A stretch of DNA of 59,531 bases from Cupriavidus sp. (GTDB lineage Bacteria; Pseudomonadota; Gammaproteobacteria; Burkholderiales; Burkholderiaceae), in the NCBI GenBank assembly GCA_031181345.1, contig JAPSLC010000009.1, positions 1 through 59,531 of the forward strand, written 5' to 3'. This document shows positions 37,620 to 45,468 of the stretch, one piece after another. How positions within the stretch are numbered: position 1 is the first letter of the stretch; the number at the start of each line of letters is the position of its first letter. A program made the position numbers and the translations under genes. The notes beneath the pieces were generated by a model. That model was not told the DNA's origin and ran no database searches. It was given only the letters and a program-made list of their open reading frames with translations.

Positions 37620-38771
37620 ATGACACTTCGCCGCACCGCGCTTGCGCGCCTGACCCTGACGCTGGCCGCCGCCGGCTCGATTTCCGGCACCGCGCTGGCC
37701 GACGTCACCGTCGGCGTCAGCATTTCCTCGACCGGGCCGTCGGCCTCGCTCGGCATTCCGCAGAAGCAGTCGCTGGGCCTGCTGCCGCAGCAGATCGCCG
37801 GCGAGACGATCCGCTATGTGGTGCTCGACGACGGCTCGGATCCGACCCAGGCCACCAAGGTCGCGCGCCGCTTCGTCAGCGAGGACAAGGTCGACATCAT
37901 CCTCGGCTCGTCGGCGGTGGCGCCGTCGATTGCGATCGCCGAAGTCGCCGACGAAAGCAAGACCGTGCAGCTGGCGTTCTCGCCGATCGAACTGAAGCCC
38001 GGCCGCGGCGAATGGACCTACCGGCTGGCGCAGCCGATCAAGCTGATGGCGGATGCCGTCGCGGCAACCGCCAAGGCCAACGGCGTCAAGACGATCGGTT
38101 TCATCGGCTTCGCCGACGCCTATGGCGAGACCTGGCTGAAGGAGTTCACGACCGCGGCGGCGGCCAACGGCATCCGCGTCGTCGCCACCGAACGCTACGC
38201 GCGCTCCGATACCGCGGTCACCGCGCAAACGCTGAAGCTGATATCGGCGCGGCCGGACGCGATGCTGATCGCCGGCGCCGGCACCGGTGCCGCGCTGCCC
38301 CACACCACGCTGCGCGAGCGCGGCTATCGCGGGCCGGTCTACCACACGCACGGCGCGGCGACCAAGGACCTGATCCGCATCGGCGGCAAGGCCGTCGACG
38401 GCGCCATCCTGCCGGCCGGGCCGGTCATCGTGCCCGAACAGCTCGCCGCCGACAGCGCGCCGAAGAAGCCGGGGCTTGACTACGTGAGCCGCTACGAAAA
38501 GCAGTACGGCGCGGAAAGCCGCACCCAGTTCGGCGCGCATCCCTACGATGCCGGCCTGGTGCTGCAACGGATCGTGCCGGTCGCGCTGAAGCGGGCCAAG
38601 CCCGGCACGCCGGAATTCCGCGCGGCACTGAAGGCGGCGCTGGAGAGCGAGCGCGAGATCGTGGTCTCGCATGGCGTGCTGAACTACACCAGCCAGGACC
38701 ACTTCGGCTTCGACCAGCGCGGCCGCGTGATGCTGACCATCGACAACGGCAACTGGAAGCTGCTCAAGTGA
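37620..38771 (+). CDS. ABC transporter substrate-binding protein, branched-chain amino acid type
   Basis: A 383-residue periplasmic receptor of the LivJ-like family. The signal peptide ends GTALA. VTVGVSISSTGPSASLGIPQK and ADDGS-type sequence (YVVLDDGSDPTQATKVARR in parts) are typical, as are the later AGTGAALPHTTLRERGY and AHPYDAGLVLQRI. AAAGGGAG before ATG 37620 is a strong ribosome site. Many members bind aromatic acids rather than amino acids, and the flanking hydroxylase suggests that here. No permease or ATPase gene is in the operon, so it must share a transporter encoded elsewhere. Confidence 0.9.
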   Translation: MTLRRTALARLTLTLAAAGSISGTALADVTVGVSISSTGPSASLGIPQKQSLGLLPQQIAGETIRYVVLDDGSDPTQATKVARRFVSEDKVDIILGSSAVAPSIAIAEVADESKTVQLAFSPIELKPGRGEWTYRLAQPIKLMADAVAATAKANGVKTIGFIGFADAYGETWLKEFTTAAAANGIRVVATERYARSDTAVTAQTLKLISARPDAMLIAGAGTGAALPHTTLRERGYRGPVYHTHGAATKDLIRIGGKAVDGAILPAGPVIVPEQLAADSAPKKPGLDYVSRYEKQYGAESRTQFGAHPYDAGLVLQRIVPVALKRAKPGTPEFRAALKAALESEREIVVSHGVLNYTSQDHFGFDQRGRVMLTIDNGNWKLLK

Positions 38772-39268
38772 TGGCCGATTTCGCCCTGCCCGCCTTGCCG
38801 ACGCCGAAGCTCGAGCATGTGGCGGACTTCAGCTTCCGCCTCGGTCCGGCGATCGAGGTGGGCGCCAGCGCGGTGGGTGTGCGGCGCGTGATTCCGATCC
38901 TCGATGGTGTCGTCGGTGGCCCGCTGCTGCGCGGCCGAGTGCTGCCCGGCGGCGCCGACTTCCAGCTGATCCGGCCAGACCTTGGCGACGGCGTCACGGT
39001 CGCGGAGATCGAAGCGCGCTACGTGGTGGAGACCGATGATGGCGCACGGATCTATATCGTCAACGCGGGCCTGCGCAGCGGTCCCGCCGACGTGCTGGCG
39101 CGGCTGTCCGCTGGCGAGACGGTCGATCCGTCGCTGATCTACTTCCGGACGGCGCCGCGCTTCGAAACGCAGGCGCCCGCCTATCGCTGGCTGATGCAAC
39201 ACACCTTCGTCGCCACCGGCGCCCGTTTCCCGGACCGCGTGCGGATGCGATACTTCCGCGTCGCCTGA
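38771..39268 (+). CDS. DUF3237-domain protein
   Basis: A 165-residue protein of the DUF3237 family. It begins MADFALPALPTPKLEHVADF, with LEHVADFSFRLGPAIEVG and GVVGGPLLRGRVLPGGADFQ as the family's first motifs. YRWLMQHTFVATGARFPDRVRMRYFRV closes it in typical fashion. Members often sit beside aromatic or steroid catabolism genes; the biochemical role is unknown. The start overlaps the upstream stop (GTGATG), so it is part of the operon. Confidence 0.88.
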   Translation: MADFALPALPTPKLEHVADFSFRLGPAIEVGASAVGVRRVIPILDGVVGGPLLRGRVLPGGADFQLIRPDLGDGVTVAEIEARYVVETDDGARIYIVNAGLRSGPADVLARLSAGETVDPSLIYFRTAPRFETQAPAYRWLMQHTFVATGARFPDRVRMRYFRVA

Positions 39269-39272
39269 ACGG

Positions 39273-39836
39273 ATGGCGGGCTGCACGCCGGCCATCCCCT
39301 CCTCCATGTCCGCTTCGTCGCCCTCGTCTCGATCTTCCCGTTCCCCGCGCAAGACCCGCGATACGCTCGCGCCCGACCTCGCGACCGAAGCCGGCGGCTT
39401 CGATCCGCATCTGCCGGACGTCGACTATGGGGTGCTGGACAACCTGATCGGCTACGCGATCCGCCGCGCGCAGATCCGGCTCCACGAGGATTTCGTCCGT
39501 TCGCTGGCGCCGTGGAACATCACGCCGCCACGCTTCTCGGCGCTGGTGCTGATATCGCGCAATCCGGATCTGAAGCTGACTGACCTGGCCCGGATCATGG
39601 GGATCGCCCGTTCGGGGGCGGTGCTGCTGGTCGATGCGCTCGAGGAGATGAAGCTGGTGGCGCGACGGCCGGCCGAGAACGATCGGCGTGCGTTCAGCCT
39701 GGTGTTGACGGCGGCCGGGCGCCGCACGCTGGAGGCGGCGATCGAGGCAGTCTGCGATCACGATGCGAGGATGGCGCAGGCCCTGTCCGAACAAGAACGG
39801 CAGACTCTGAGGCGGCTGTTGGCGCGACTGGCATAA
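39273..39836 (+). CDS. MarR-family transcriptional regulator
   Basis: A 187-residue winged-helix regulator. Residues 1-40 are low complexity (Ser/Pro/Arg). The MarR domain runs from about residue 50 to the end, with LTDLARIMGIARSGAVLLVDALE as the recognition helix region and RRPAENDRRAFSLVLTAAGR as the wing. It is the last gene of the operon that starts at 36324 and probably binds the palindrome at 36249-36263. ATG 39306 is an alternative start, and neither has a strong ribosome site. A phenolic substrate of the hydroxylase is a likely inducer (inference). Confidence 0.88.
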   Translation: MAGCTPAIPSSMSASSPSSRSSRSPRKTRDTLAPDLATEAGGFDPHLPDVDYGVLDNLIGYAIRRAQIRLHEDFVRSLAPWNITPPRFSALVLISRNPDLKLTDLARIMGIARSGAVLLVDALEEMKLVARRPAENDRRAFSLVLTAAGRRTLEAAIEAVCDHDARMAQALSEQERQTLRRLLARLA

Positions 39837-40025
39837 AAGCCGGCGGGACGGCGCTCGAATGTCACTACGCCGTTGCAGCGAGGGGGCGGCTGTCGGAATC
39901 CTTTAGCTGTCGAAATTTCTGAGAAGCATCGCTGAAGTGCGCTGGTTACGCTTCGCTGTCCGGAAGCCCCCGCCAACGTTGCTCCTGAACGGTTGGTATT
40001 TTCTCAACGTAACCACCGAGCTGCC
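39837..40025 (+). promoter_or_regulatory. Upstream region of the first accessory cassette
   Basis: Composition drops here from the GC-rich core to a more AT-rich style (for example TTTCTGAGAAGCATCGCTGA). I looked for the TTCG-N16-TTCG box used by HrpB-type activators of type III genes. Only a single TTCG (39952-39955) was found, with no partner at the right spacing. No clear sigma-70 promoter was assigned. Confidence 0.3.
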
Positions 40026-41627
40026 ATGTATCCGTCCACCGTGAGCCAGTCCCAACCCATCGCAGGCCCGTCCAGCCGCAAGCTTCCCGCGGATCCGCCC
40101 CGCGATAGCTCCATTCCGGCCGAGAACGCGCTCCCCGCTAACGAGATCCAAGTCGCAGGCGCCCATGCGGCAGCGGCCGATGGCACGGAACAAGCGCGAA
40201 ACGCGGATGCCGCCGCCAGCCCTCCGTTGCCTCGTGTCACTGATTCCCTGGATAACAGTTGGCAAATACTGACCACGGCGGTACACGCGTTACCCGCGTC
40301 AGAGCGCAAGGAAACGGTGCTCTCGGCCATGGCACAGTGCGGCAAGAAGGTCGCCAAAGCTCAGGATGCTGCTGCGAAGATCGAATTTTGGGATACAGCG
40401 CAAGCCAGGGAACTGCGCATCAAGCACCAGGAACTCTTGCGCCTACGCAGCGAAATCAAGGAGTGCTCGCAATCGGTTACGGAGGCGCTCCAGGACCTCG
40501 ATCACTTGGCCACCCAAATCGACGAATATCCAGACAACGAATCGCCAAGCACCAAGGCCATGGTATTGGCGAGCATCGCCGGCGTAGCGGGCGCACTGGC
40601 GATGCTGATTGTCACGGTCGCGTTCCCGCCGCTGGGTCTCGTGTTACTGGGCGGGTTGGCATTTGGCGGCGCGGCCGGTGGCGGCTATCTGATCCACAAG
40701 ATATGCCAGGCCGCCTCCGCGCACGAGGGCTTCGAAAAGGCGAACAGCAACGTGTCGGGCTACCTCAGGCAATCTCTGGAACAGGCCAATGCCTTGGAAC
40801 GCCGGTTCAATAGCGAATTGATCCCGGCGCTGATGAAGAACGCCAACGTACTAGCCACAGAGAAACTACAGGAGTTTCTCGATGCGCAGATCGCGCTTGC
40901 GCCATTCGAGCAGAATGACGATTCTGTGGAGGCGAGGCAAGCATGGCGAAACGATGTGTACCAGCAGTTGGTCAAGGACCTCCCCAGGGATCAGAGCGAA
41001 CTGGTGTATCCCTGCGAAATTGGCGGCGAACCATTGCTTCCGCATGGGCGCCGTATCGGAGTTGACGAGGCGATGACGATCGTCGGAAAAAAGATCGAAG
41101 CGGCCGCCGGGGACGACATCGACACTGCGGATGCCTTACTGTATTTGGTCGCGCAGCGCCCACGCAATGCCGTGGAGAATGCGGCCAAGATGGCCGCCTC
41201 CGCGGCTATCGGCCTTCCTTCCGGGATACCGATCGCAGGGGGGTCAGCAATCAATCTCGTGCAGATAGTGTGCGACGAAAGTGGAAAGGCCGTCGGCGGA
41301 AAAATCACGTACAAGCTGTACCATCCGGACCGCGAACACGGTGCACCGTTGCATATCATGCCACCGGGCGTAGGGGAGCCCACCCTGGCGCCGGAAGATG
41401 CCGATCTCCTTGCTACCGCGACGTTCAAGCTCGAGGGTCGGAACATCAAGGTGACGTCGTTCGACTTCCGAGCGAGCGTTTCCTTGCTTGCGACCTGCGC
41501 CGAGATCTACGCGAACGATATTCACGAGCAGGCGCTGTCCGGGAGGGCAGATCAATTCGTGTTTCCCGACGCTCCGCTTGCCTCGTCTAGTCGAAATTCA
41601 GCAGAGGTGGCCGCCCGCGCCCGGTAG
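40026..41627 (+). CDS. Unrecognised 533-residue protein, candidate secreted effector with membrane hairpin
   Basis: No family is recognised. The first 40 residues (MYPSTVSQSQPIAGPSSRKL and on) are rich in Ser, Pro and Gln. The first acidic residue comes only after position 20, as in type III secretion signals. Residues 70-170 are helical with coiled-coil character (KHQELLRLRSEIKECSQS). Two adjacent hydrophobic helices lie at about 178-200 and 203-224. The rest is soluble: LATEKLQEFLDAQIALAPFEQ and a domain with IPIAGGSAINLVQIVCDESG. ATG 40026 is preferred to TTG 39993. The F-box-like gene follows after 56 bases on the same strand, so they form a two-gene cassette. Confidence 0.75.
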   Translation: MYPSTVSQSQPIAGPSSRKLPADPPRDSSIPAENALPANEIQVAGAHAAAADGTEQARNADAAASPPLPRVTDSLDNSWQILTTAVHALPASERKETVLSAMAQCGKKVAKAQDAAAKIEFWDTAQARELRIKHQELLRLRSEIKECSQSVTEALQDLDHLATQIDEYPDNESPSTKAMVLASIAGVAGALAMLIVTVAFPPLGLVLLGGLAFGGAAGGGYLIHKICQAASAHEGFEKANSNVSGYLRQSLEQANALERRFNSELIPALMKNANVLATEKLQEFLDAQIALAPFEQNDDSVEARQAWRNDVYQQLVKDLPRDQSELVYPCEIGGEPLLPHGRRIGVDEAMTIVGKKIEAAAGDDIDTADALLYLVAQRPRNAVENAAKMAASAAIGLPSGIPIAGGSAINLVQIVCDESGKAVGGKITYKLYHPDREHGAPLHIMPPGVGEPTLAPEDADLLATATFKLEGRNIKVTSFDFRASVSLLATCAEIYANDIHEQALSGRADQFVFPDAPLASSSRNSAEVAARAR

Positions 41628-41683
41628 TCCCGCGATCCCAAGTGCAATTTCGGGGCATTTCTTGATGCTAAGAGGGGATGCAT

Positions 41684-42658
41684 ATGTCACTGATACCGAT
41701 AGGATGGACGCACACGGCTATGCCGCGTGACATATCGGAAGCCGAACATAGCGACAAGCGGGACGCGGATCGTCCCGCTTATCTGGACGGCCTCCCTACC
41801 GAATTGAAGCTCGCGATCATCCATGCCGATCCAGACGCGGCGCTCGCCTTGATGGATACCACGCATGAATTCGAGACGCTGGTATGCGAAGGGCCTCTGC
41901 GCCCAATTTACGATTATTTCGGCCAATCTCCTGGCCGCCTAAGATCATTCTTGCAGTCGGGCATCCGGTCCGGTAAGACTGCGGCTCAATTGGTCCGTTT
42001 GGCGGAAGTGTTCCACGAGGTGACGAGCGCCCCGCTCGACTACGTACGGTACCGGGCGCGATATCTCGTGGAACTGGGAATGCTGACTCCACGGATATAC
42101 AACGCCATGTGTCCTTCGTTCTTGCAAATACTCTGCGAGAAGGACACGTTGACGTTCGCATTCTCACGCCGCTTCCCTTTGCTCAGCGAAAGCGAACTGG
42201 GCGAGCATCGCAATATGATGCGACCGTACATGGATGAGCGCGAAATCAATCACGCATCGGAGCTCGATATCGTCCTGCTCCGGGTTGCACCCTCCCTCGG
42301 TCATGTCCGGCTGCTGAAACTCGCTGGCGAACAGTTGAGCGACCGTAACCGCTTCGGCCGATATCTGATCGAGCGGATATTCAACAATCGCGGCGAGGCT
42401 GTGGAGCGGGCGAAACAGGATGGGGCCGCGCTTGCTTATACGTTGACGCGGTACTTTTGCGCGGACGACCTTCGGTTTATCGATTGCAATCGAAGAGCCA
42501 CGGATGGCGCGCTTTACCGGACTGCTTTCGGCGGCCGCGGAAGATCTTCCGCGGACCGCCAATCGGCTGACAGCGCGTCCGCAGGCCGCGATTTTGACCA
42601 TCACTGGCAGCGGTGCCACGTCCATGTCCTGTTCCAGCAAGTAGGCAGGGACGGCTAG
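41684..42658 (+). CDS. F-box-like accessory protein, paralogue A
   Basis: A 324-residue protein without a recognised family, but clearly paralogous along its length to the product of 44370-45431. Residues 36-67 read DGLPTELKLAIIHADPDAAL then ALMDTTHEFETLV, which follows the F-box pattern LPxE..xxI..xDPxxxLxLM...H.xxxxV. Shared later blocks are SGKTAAQLVRL, RARYLVELGMLTPRIYNAMC, FPLL and RYFCADDLRFI, and near the end GALYRTAFGGRG. AGAGGGG sits 8 bases before ATG 41684, so this start is chosen over ATG 41678. Unlike its paralogue it has no C-terminal CaaX box; the tail ends VGRDG. It pairs with the upstream 533-residue gene. Confidence 0.78.
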   Translation: MSLIPIGWTHTAMPRDISEAEHSDKRDADRPAYLDGLPTELKLAIIHADPDAALALMDTTHEFETLVCEGPLRPIYDYFGQSPGRLRSFLQSGIRSGKTAAQLVRLAEVFHEVTSAPLDYVRYRARYLVELGMLTPRIYNAMCPSFLQILCEKDTLTFAFSRRFPLLSESELGEHRNMMRPYMDEREINHASELDIVLLRVAPSLGHVRLLKLAGEQLSDRNRFGRYLIERIFNNRGEAVERAKQDGAALAYTLTRYFCADDLRFIDCNRRATDGALYRTAFGGRGRSSADRQSADSASAGRDFDHHWQRCHVHVLFQQVGRDG

Positions 42659-42742
42659 CGCGTCAAGCACTTCGACGGCGACGATGCATCGTGGCCGTCG
42701 ATTCGGGGTCGCGGTCGCATGATTGAAGACGACTACGGTACC

Positions 42743-44326
42743 ATGCTGCCCATGCCTGCTCGCCTCCTTCTCGCCCGCAGCATGGTGCCTCTGCTGGCGT
42801 TTGCCTTGACATTCGGCCCCGCTGCGAACTCCGAAGCCGCCACCAAGCGGTCCAAGTCAAAGACCGCCGCTGCGAAGGCATCGGGACAGTCCACTTCCAC
42901 AAAGACAGCGGCATCCAGTGCCAGGCTGCTGTCGCTCGCACAGGATCAAACGGGCCTGCCGCCGTCCGTCCTATTGGGGCTGCGGCAGGCGGGCGTACCG
43001 CTTTCCGCCACCAGCTTCTACATCGTCCGGCAAGGCGCGCCGGCGGCCACGGCCAGCTGGAACGCCCAGACCCCGATGAATCCGGCTTCCACGATGAAGC
43101 TGATCACCACCTTCGCCGGCCTGCAGCTGCTGGGCCCGAGCTACCGCTGGCAGACCTCGCTCTATGCGGACCGCGAGCCAGGCGCCGACGGCGTGGTCGG
43201 CAATGTCTATCTGCGCGGCCAGGGCGATCCCAAGCTGGTGCCCGAGGAAATGGCCAAGCTGGTGGCCGCGGCGCGGCGCGCCGGCGTGACCACGATTGCC
43301 GGCGACGTGGTGCTCGATCGCAGCTACTTTCAGAATGGACTCGACAATGGCGGCACCATCGACGGCGAGTCCCATCGCGCCTACAACGTGGCGCCCGACG
43401 CGCTGCTCTATTCGTTCAAGACCCTGTCGTTCACGCTGACGCCGGACGCGGCCACGCAGACGGTCGGGGTCTCCGTCATGCCGCCGCTGGCGCAGCTGCG
43501 CCTGGACAATCGGCTGGCGCTGACCAACGGCCGCTGCGGCGACTGGCGCGCCGGCGCGACGCCGACGCTGTCGCCGCAGACGGACGGCACCGTGGTCGCG
43601 TCGTTCGACGGCAGCTACTCCGCCGATTGCGGCGAGCAGGTGCTGAACTACGCCGCGCTCACTCATGACGACTTCATCGGCGGCGGCTTTGTCGCGCAAT
43701 GGCTGGCGGCAGGCGGCACCTTCGCCAAGCCGCCCGCGATCCGCAGCGGCCGCGTGCCGCGGCCCGCGTTCCGGCTGACGCGCCACTATGGATTGCCACT
43801 GGCAGACATCGTCCGCGACATCAACAAGTATTCCAACAACGTGATGGCGCGCCAGCTGTTCCTGACCATCGGCGCGGAGCTCGACCGAGGCGGCCCGGCC
43901 AGTACCGCGCGCTCGGCGGCGGTAATCCGCCGCTGGCTGTCGCACCAGGGGCTCGACATGCCGGGGCTGATGCTGGACAACGGCTCGGGACTGTCGCGGC
44001 AGGAGCGCATCAGCGCCTACGATCTGGCCCGCCTGCTGCAACAGGCGCTGGCCAGCGAGGCGGCGCCGATCTTCTTAAGCTCGCTACCGGTGCTCGGCGT
44101 GGACGGCACGCTGCGCAACCGGCTGACACGCAGCAGCGCGGCCGGACACGGCTACCTGAAGACCGGCACGCTGGCCGATGTGCGGGCCATCGCGGGCTAT
44201 GTCGATGCGGCGGACGGCAAGCGCTACGTGGTGGTCAGCGTGATCAACCACCCGAACGCCGCCCAGGCGCAGCAGGCGCATGACGCCTTGCTGGAGTGGG
44301 TCTATCGCGGCGCGCCAGCGCCGTGA
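42743..44326 (+). CDS. dacB: D-alanyl-D-alanine carboxypeptidase/endopeptidase (PBP4 type)
   Basis: Periplasmic class C penicillin-binding protein that trims and cuts peptidoglycan cross-links. It has about 527 residues. The signal peptide region is MPARLLLARSMVPLLAFALTF, followed by a Lys/Ser/Ala-rich spacer. The catalytic motifs are STMK (in NPASTMKLITTFAGLQLLG), SNN (in INKYSNNVMARQLFLTIG) and KTG (in YLKTGTLADVRAIAGY). The start is uncertain: ATG 42719, 42743 and 42752 are in frame; 42743 keeps a normal signal peptide. The first 200 bases are less GC-rich than the rest. It stands between the two accessory cassettes and is probably a core gene. Confidence 0.92.
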   Translation: MLPMPARLLLARSMVPLLAFALTFGPAANSEAATKRSKSKTAAAKASGQSTSTKTAASSARLLSLAQDQTGLPPSVLLGLRQAGVPLSATSFYIVRQGAPAATASWNAQTPMNPASTMKLITTFAGLQLLGPSYRWQTSLYADREPGADGVVGNVYLRGQGDPKLVPEEMAKLVAAARRAGVTTIAGDVVLDRSYFQNGLDNGGTIDGESHRAYNVAPDALLYSFKTLSFTLTPDAATQTVGVSVMPPLAQLRLDNRLALTNGRCGDWRAGATPTLSPQTDGTVVASFDGSYSADCGEQVLNYAALTHDDFIGGGFVAQWLAAGGTFAKPPAIRSGRVPRPAFRLTRHYGLPLADIVRDINKYSNNVMARQLFLTIGAELDRGGPASTARSAAVIRRWLSHQGLDMPGLMLDNGSGLSRQERISAYDLARLLQQALASEAAPIFLSSLPVLGVDGTLRNRLTRSSAAGHGYLKTGTLADVRAIAGYVDAADGKRYVVVSVINHPNAAQAQQAHDALLEWVYRGAPAP

Positions 44327-44369
44327 TTCACATACTTGGCCACCAACGCTGAAAGTCGCGGCGTCTCCG

Positions 44370-45431
44370 TCATAGCAGGATGCAATCACGCTGCGTCCTG
44401 GACCGCCGCTCTGCGGACACGGACGTCCCGGATAAGTGGGACGAATTGGCGGGGAACATCTCCCCTCCCCATTGGTGATAAGGCCCGATCGGGGTCGGCA
44501 TGGCCGTCTTGATCAATCCGGGCTGACCCTTTCCGCCGAACATCGCGCTGTACAGCACACCGCTCTGGGCGGATGGGGGGTTCTTGTAGATTTGCCTGAG
44601 GATGTCCGCCGACATATAGCGTTCCATGGACAACGCCAGACTGCCGGCGTCCACACTGGCGACCATCCTGATATGGCTGTCGCTGAGGTCCGAATAATCG
44701 ATGGGATCCACCGCAAACACATTGCTATCGGACGGCAGGATCAGCGGGTGAGAGGGCGCACGGCTATGGTCATACTGCGCGCTGAACAGGCTGGGCATGC
44801 TCTTCTCGTTGAACGAGCCCGAGAAGCGCAGGAAGACCCTGTCCAGGCCATTGACATAGACACGCTTGCCATCGATGAACTCGATCTTGCTGCCGGCGGG
44901 CGGGGGGACCTTGCCGATGAGCCCCCGACGGCAGCGCAGGTCGTCAGTCCCCAGCAAGGGAAAATCGAGTTCAAAGGCATACAGCGCAACATCGGGGCGA
45001 CAAAGCAGATCGATCAACTCCGAACACAACGCATTGTGCGACCGGACGTTGAGCATGCCGATCTGGACCAGGCGCTGCCCACGGACGCCGATATCCCGGT
45101 CAGTCAGCAGGCTCGACAGCAGAACGATCTGGCTCGCCGTCTTGCCCTGCTTCAATGCGGACTGGATAAATCGTCGGGTTCGCGCGATCGAGTTCCCAAG
45201 CTTGTCATGCAGGGCCCGCAGTACGTTACCGATGACGGATCTTTCCATCTGATGCGACGTGTCCATCAAATGCAGGGTCGATTCCGGGTCCGAACGCACG
45301 AGGTAGTCGAGGATTTCGGCCGGCAAGCAATCGAAGGCGCCGAAATGCTGGCCGCCGGACCGATTCGTCACGGGCATATGCGAGCCTCCTGAACGCCGAG
45401 TCGTCGATGCCAATATCGCTGAGGTTCCCAT
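44370..45431 (-). CDS. F-box-like accessory protein with C-terminal CaaX motif, paralogue B
   Basis: A 353-residue protein paralogous to 41684-42658. GTGAAGGAGG 8 bases before the ATG at 45431 sets the start. The N-terminus (MGTSAILASTTRRSGGSHMP) is Ser/Thr/Gly-rich with no acidic residue before about position 34, like a type III signal. Residues 34-66 (FDCLPAEILDYLVRSDPEST then LHLMDTSHQMERSV) fit the F-box core. Shared blocks include QGKTASQIVLLSSLL, RLVQIGMLNVRSHNALC, FPLLGTDDLRCRRGL, ERYMSADILRQIYKN and GVLYSAMFGGKG. The protein ends RRSRTQRDCILL: a basic run, then Cys-Ile-Leu-Leu, a CaaX box with terminal Leu of the geranylgeranylation type. F-box plus CaaX recalls Legionella AnkB. The upstream 975-residue gene lies 37 bases away in the same direction. 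Confidence 0.8.
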   Translation of the reverse strand: MGTSAILASTTRRSGGSHMPVTNRSGGQHFGAFDCLPAEILDYLVRSDPESTLHLMDTSHQMERSVIGNVLRALHDKLGNSIARTRRFIQSALKQGKTASQIVLLSSLLTDRDIGVRGQRLVQIGMLNVRSHNALCSELIDLLCRPDVALYAFELDFPLLGTDDLRCRRGLIGKVPPPAGSKIEFIDGKRVYVNGLDRVFLRFSGSFNEKSMPSLFSAQYDHSRAPSHPLILPSDSNVFAVDPIDYSDLSDSHIRMVASVDAGSLALSMERYMSADILRQIYKNPPSAQSGVLYSAMFGGKGQPGLIKTAMPTPIGPYHQWGGEMFPANSSHLSGTSVSAERRSRTQRDCILL

Positions 45432-45468
45432 CGCTCTGTCCTCCTTCACCGTTTGATCAACGCCACCC

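Noticed and set aside
39837..40025. Search for an HrpB-type TTCG-N16-TTCG box before the first cassette
   Set aside because: One TTCG is present at 39952, but no second copy at the right distance. I do not claim type III regulation from this.
44327..44369. Looked for a terminator between converging dacB and the F-box/CaaX gene
   Set aside because: The 43 bases contain no stem followed by a T run, so none is annotated.
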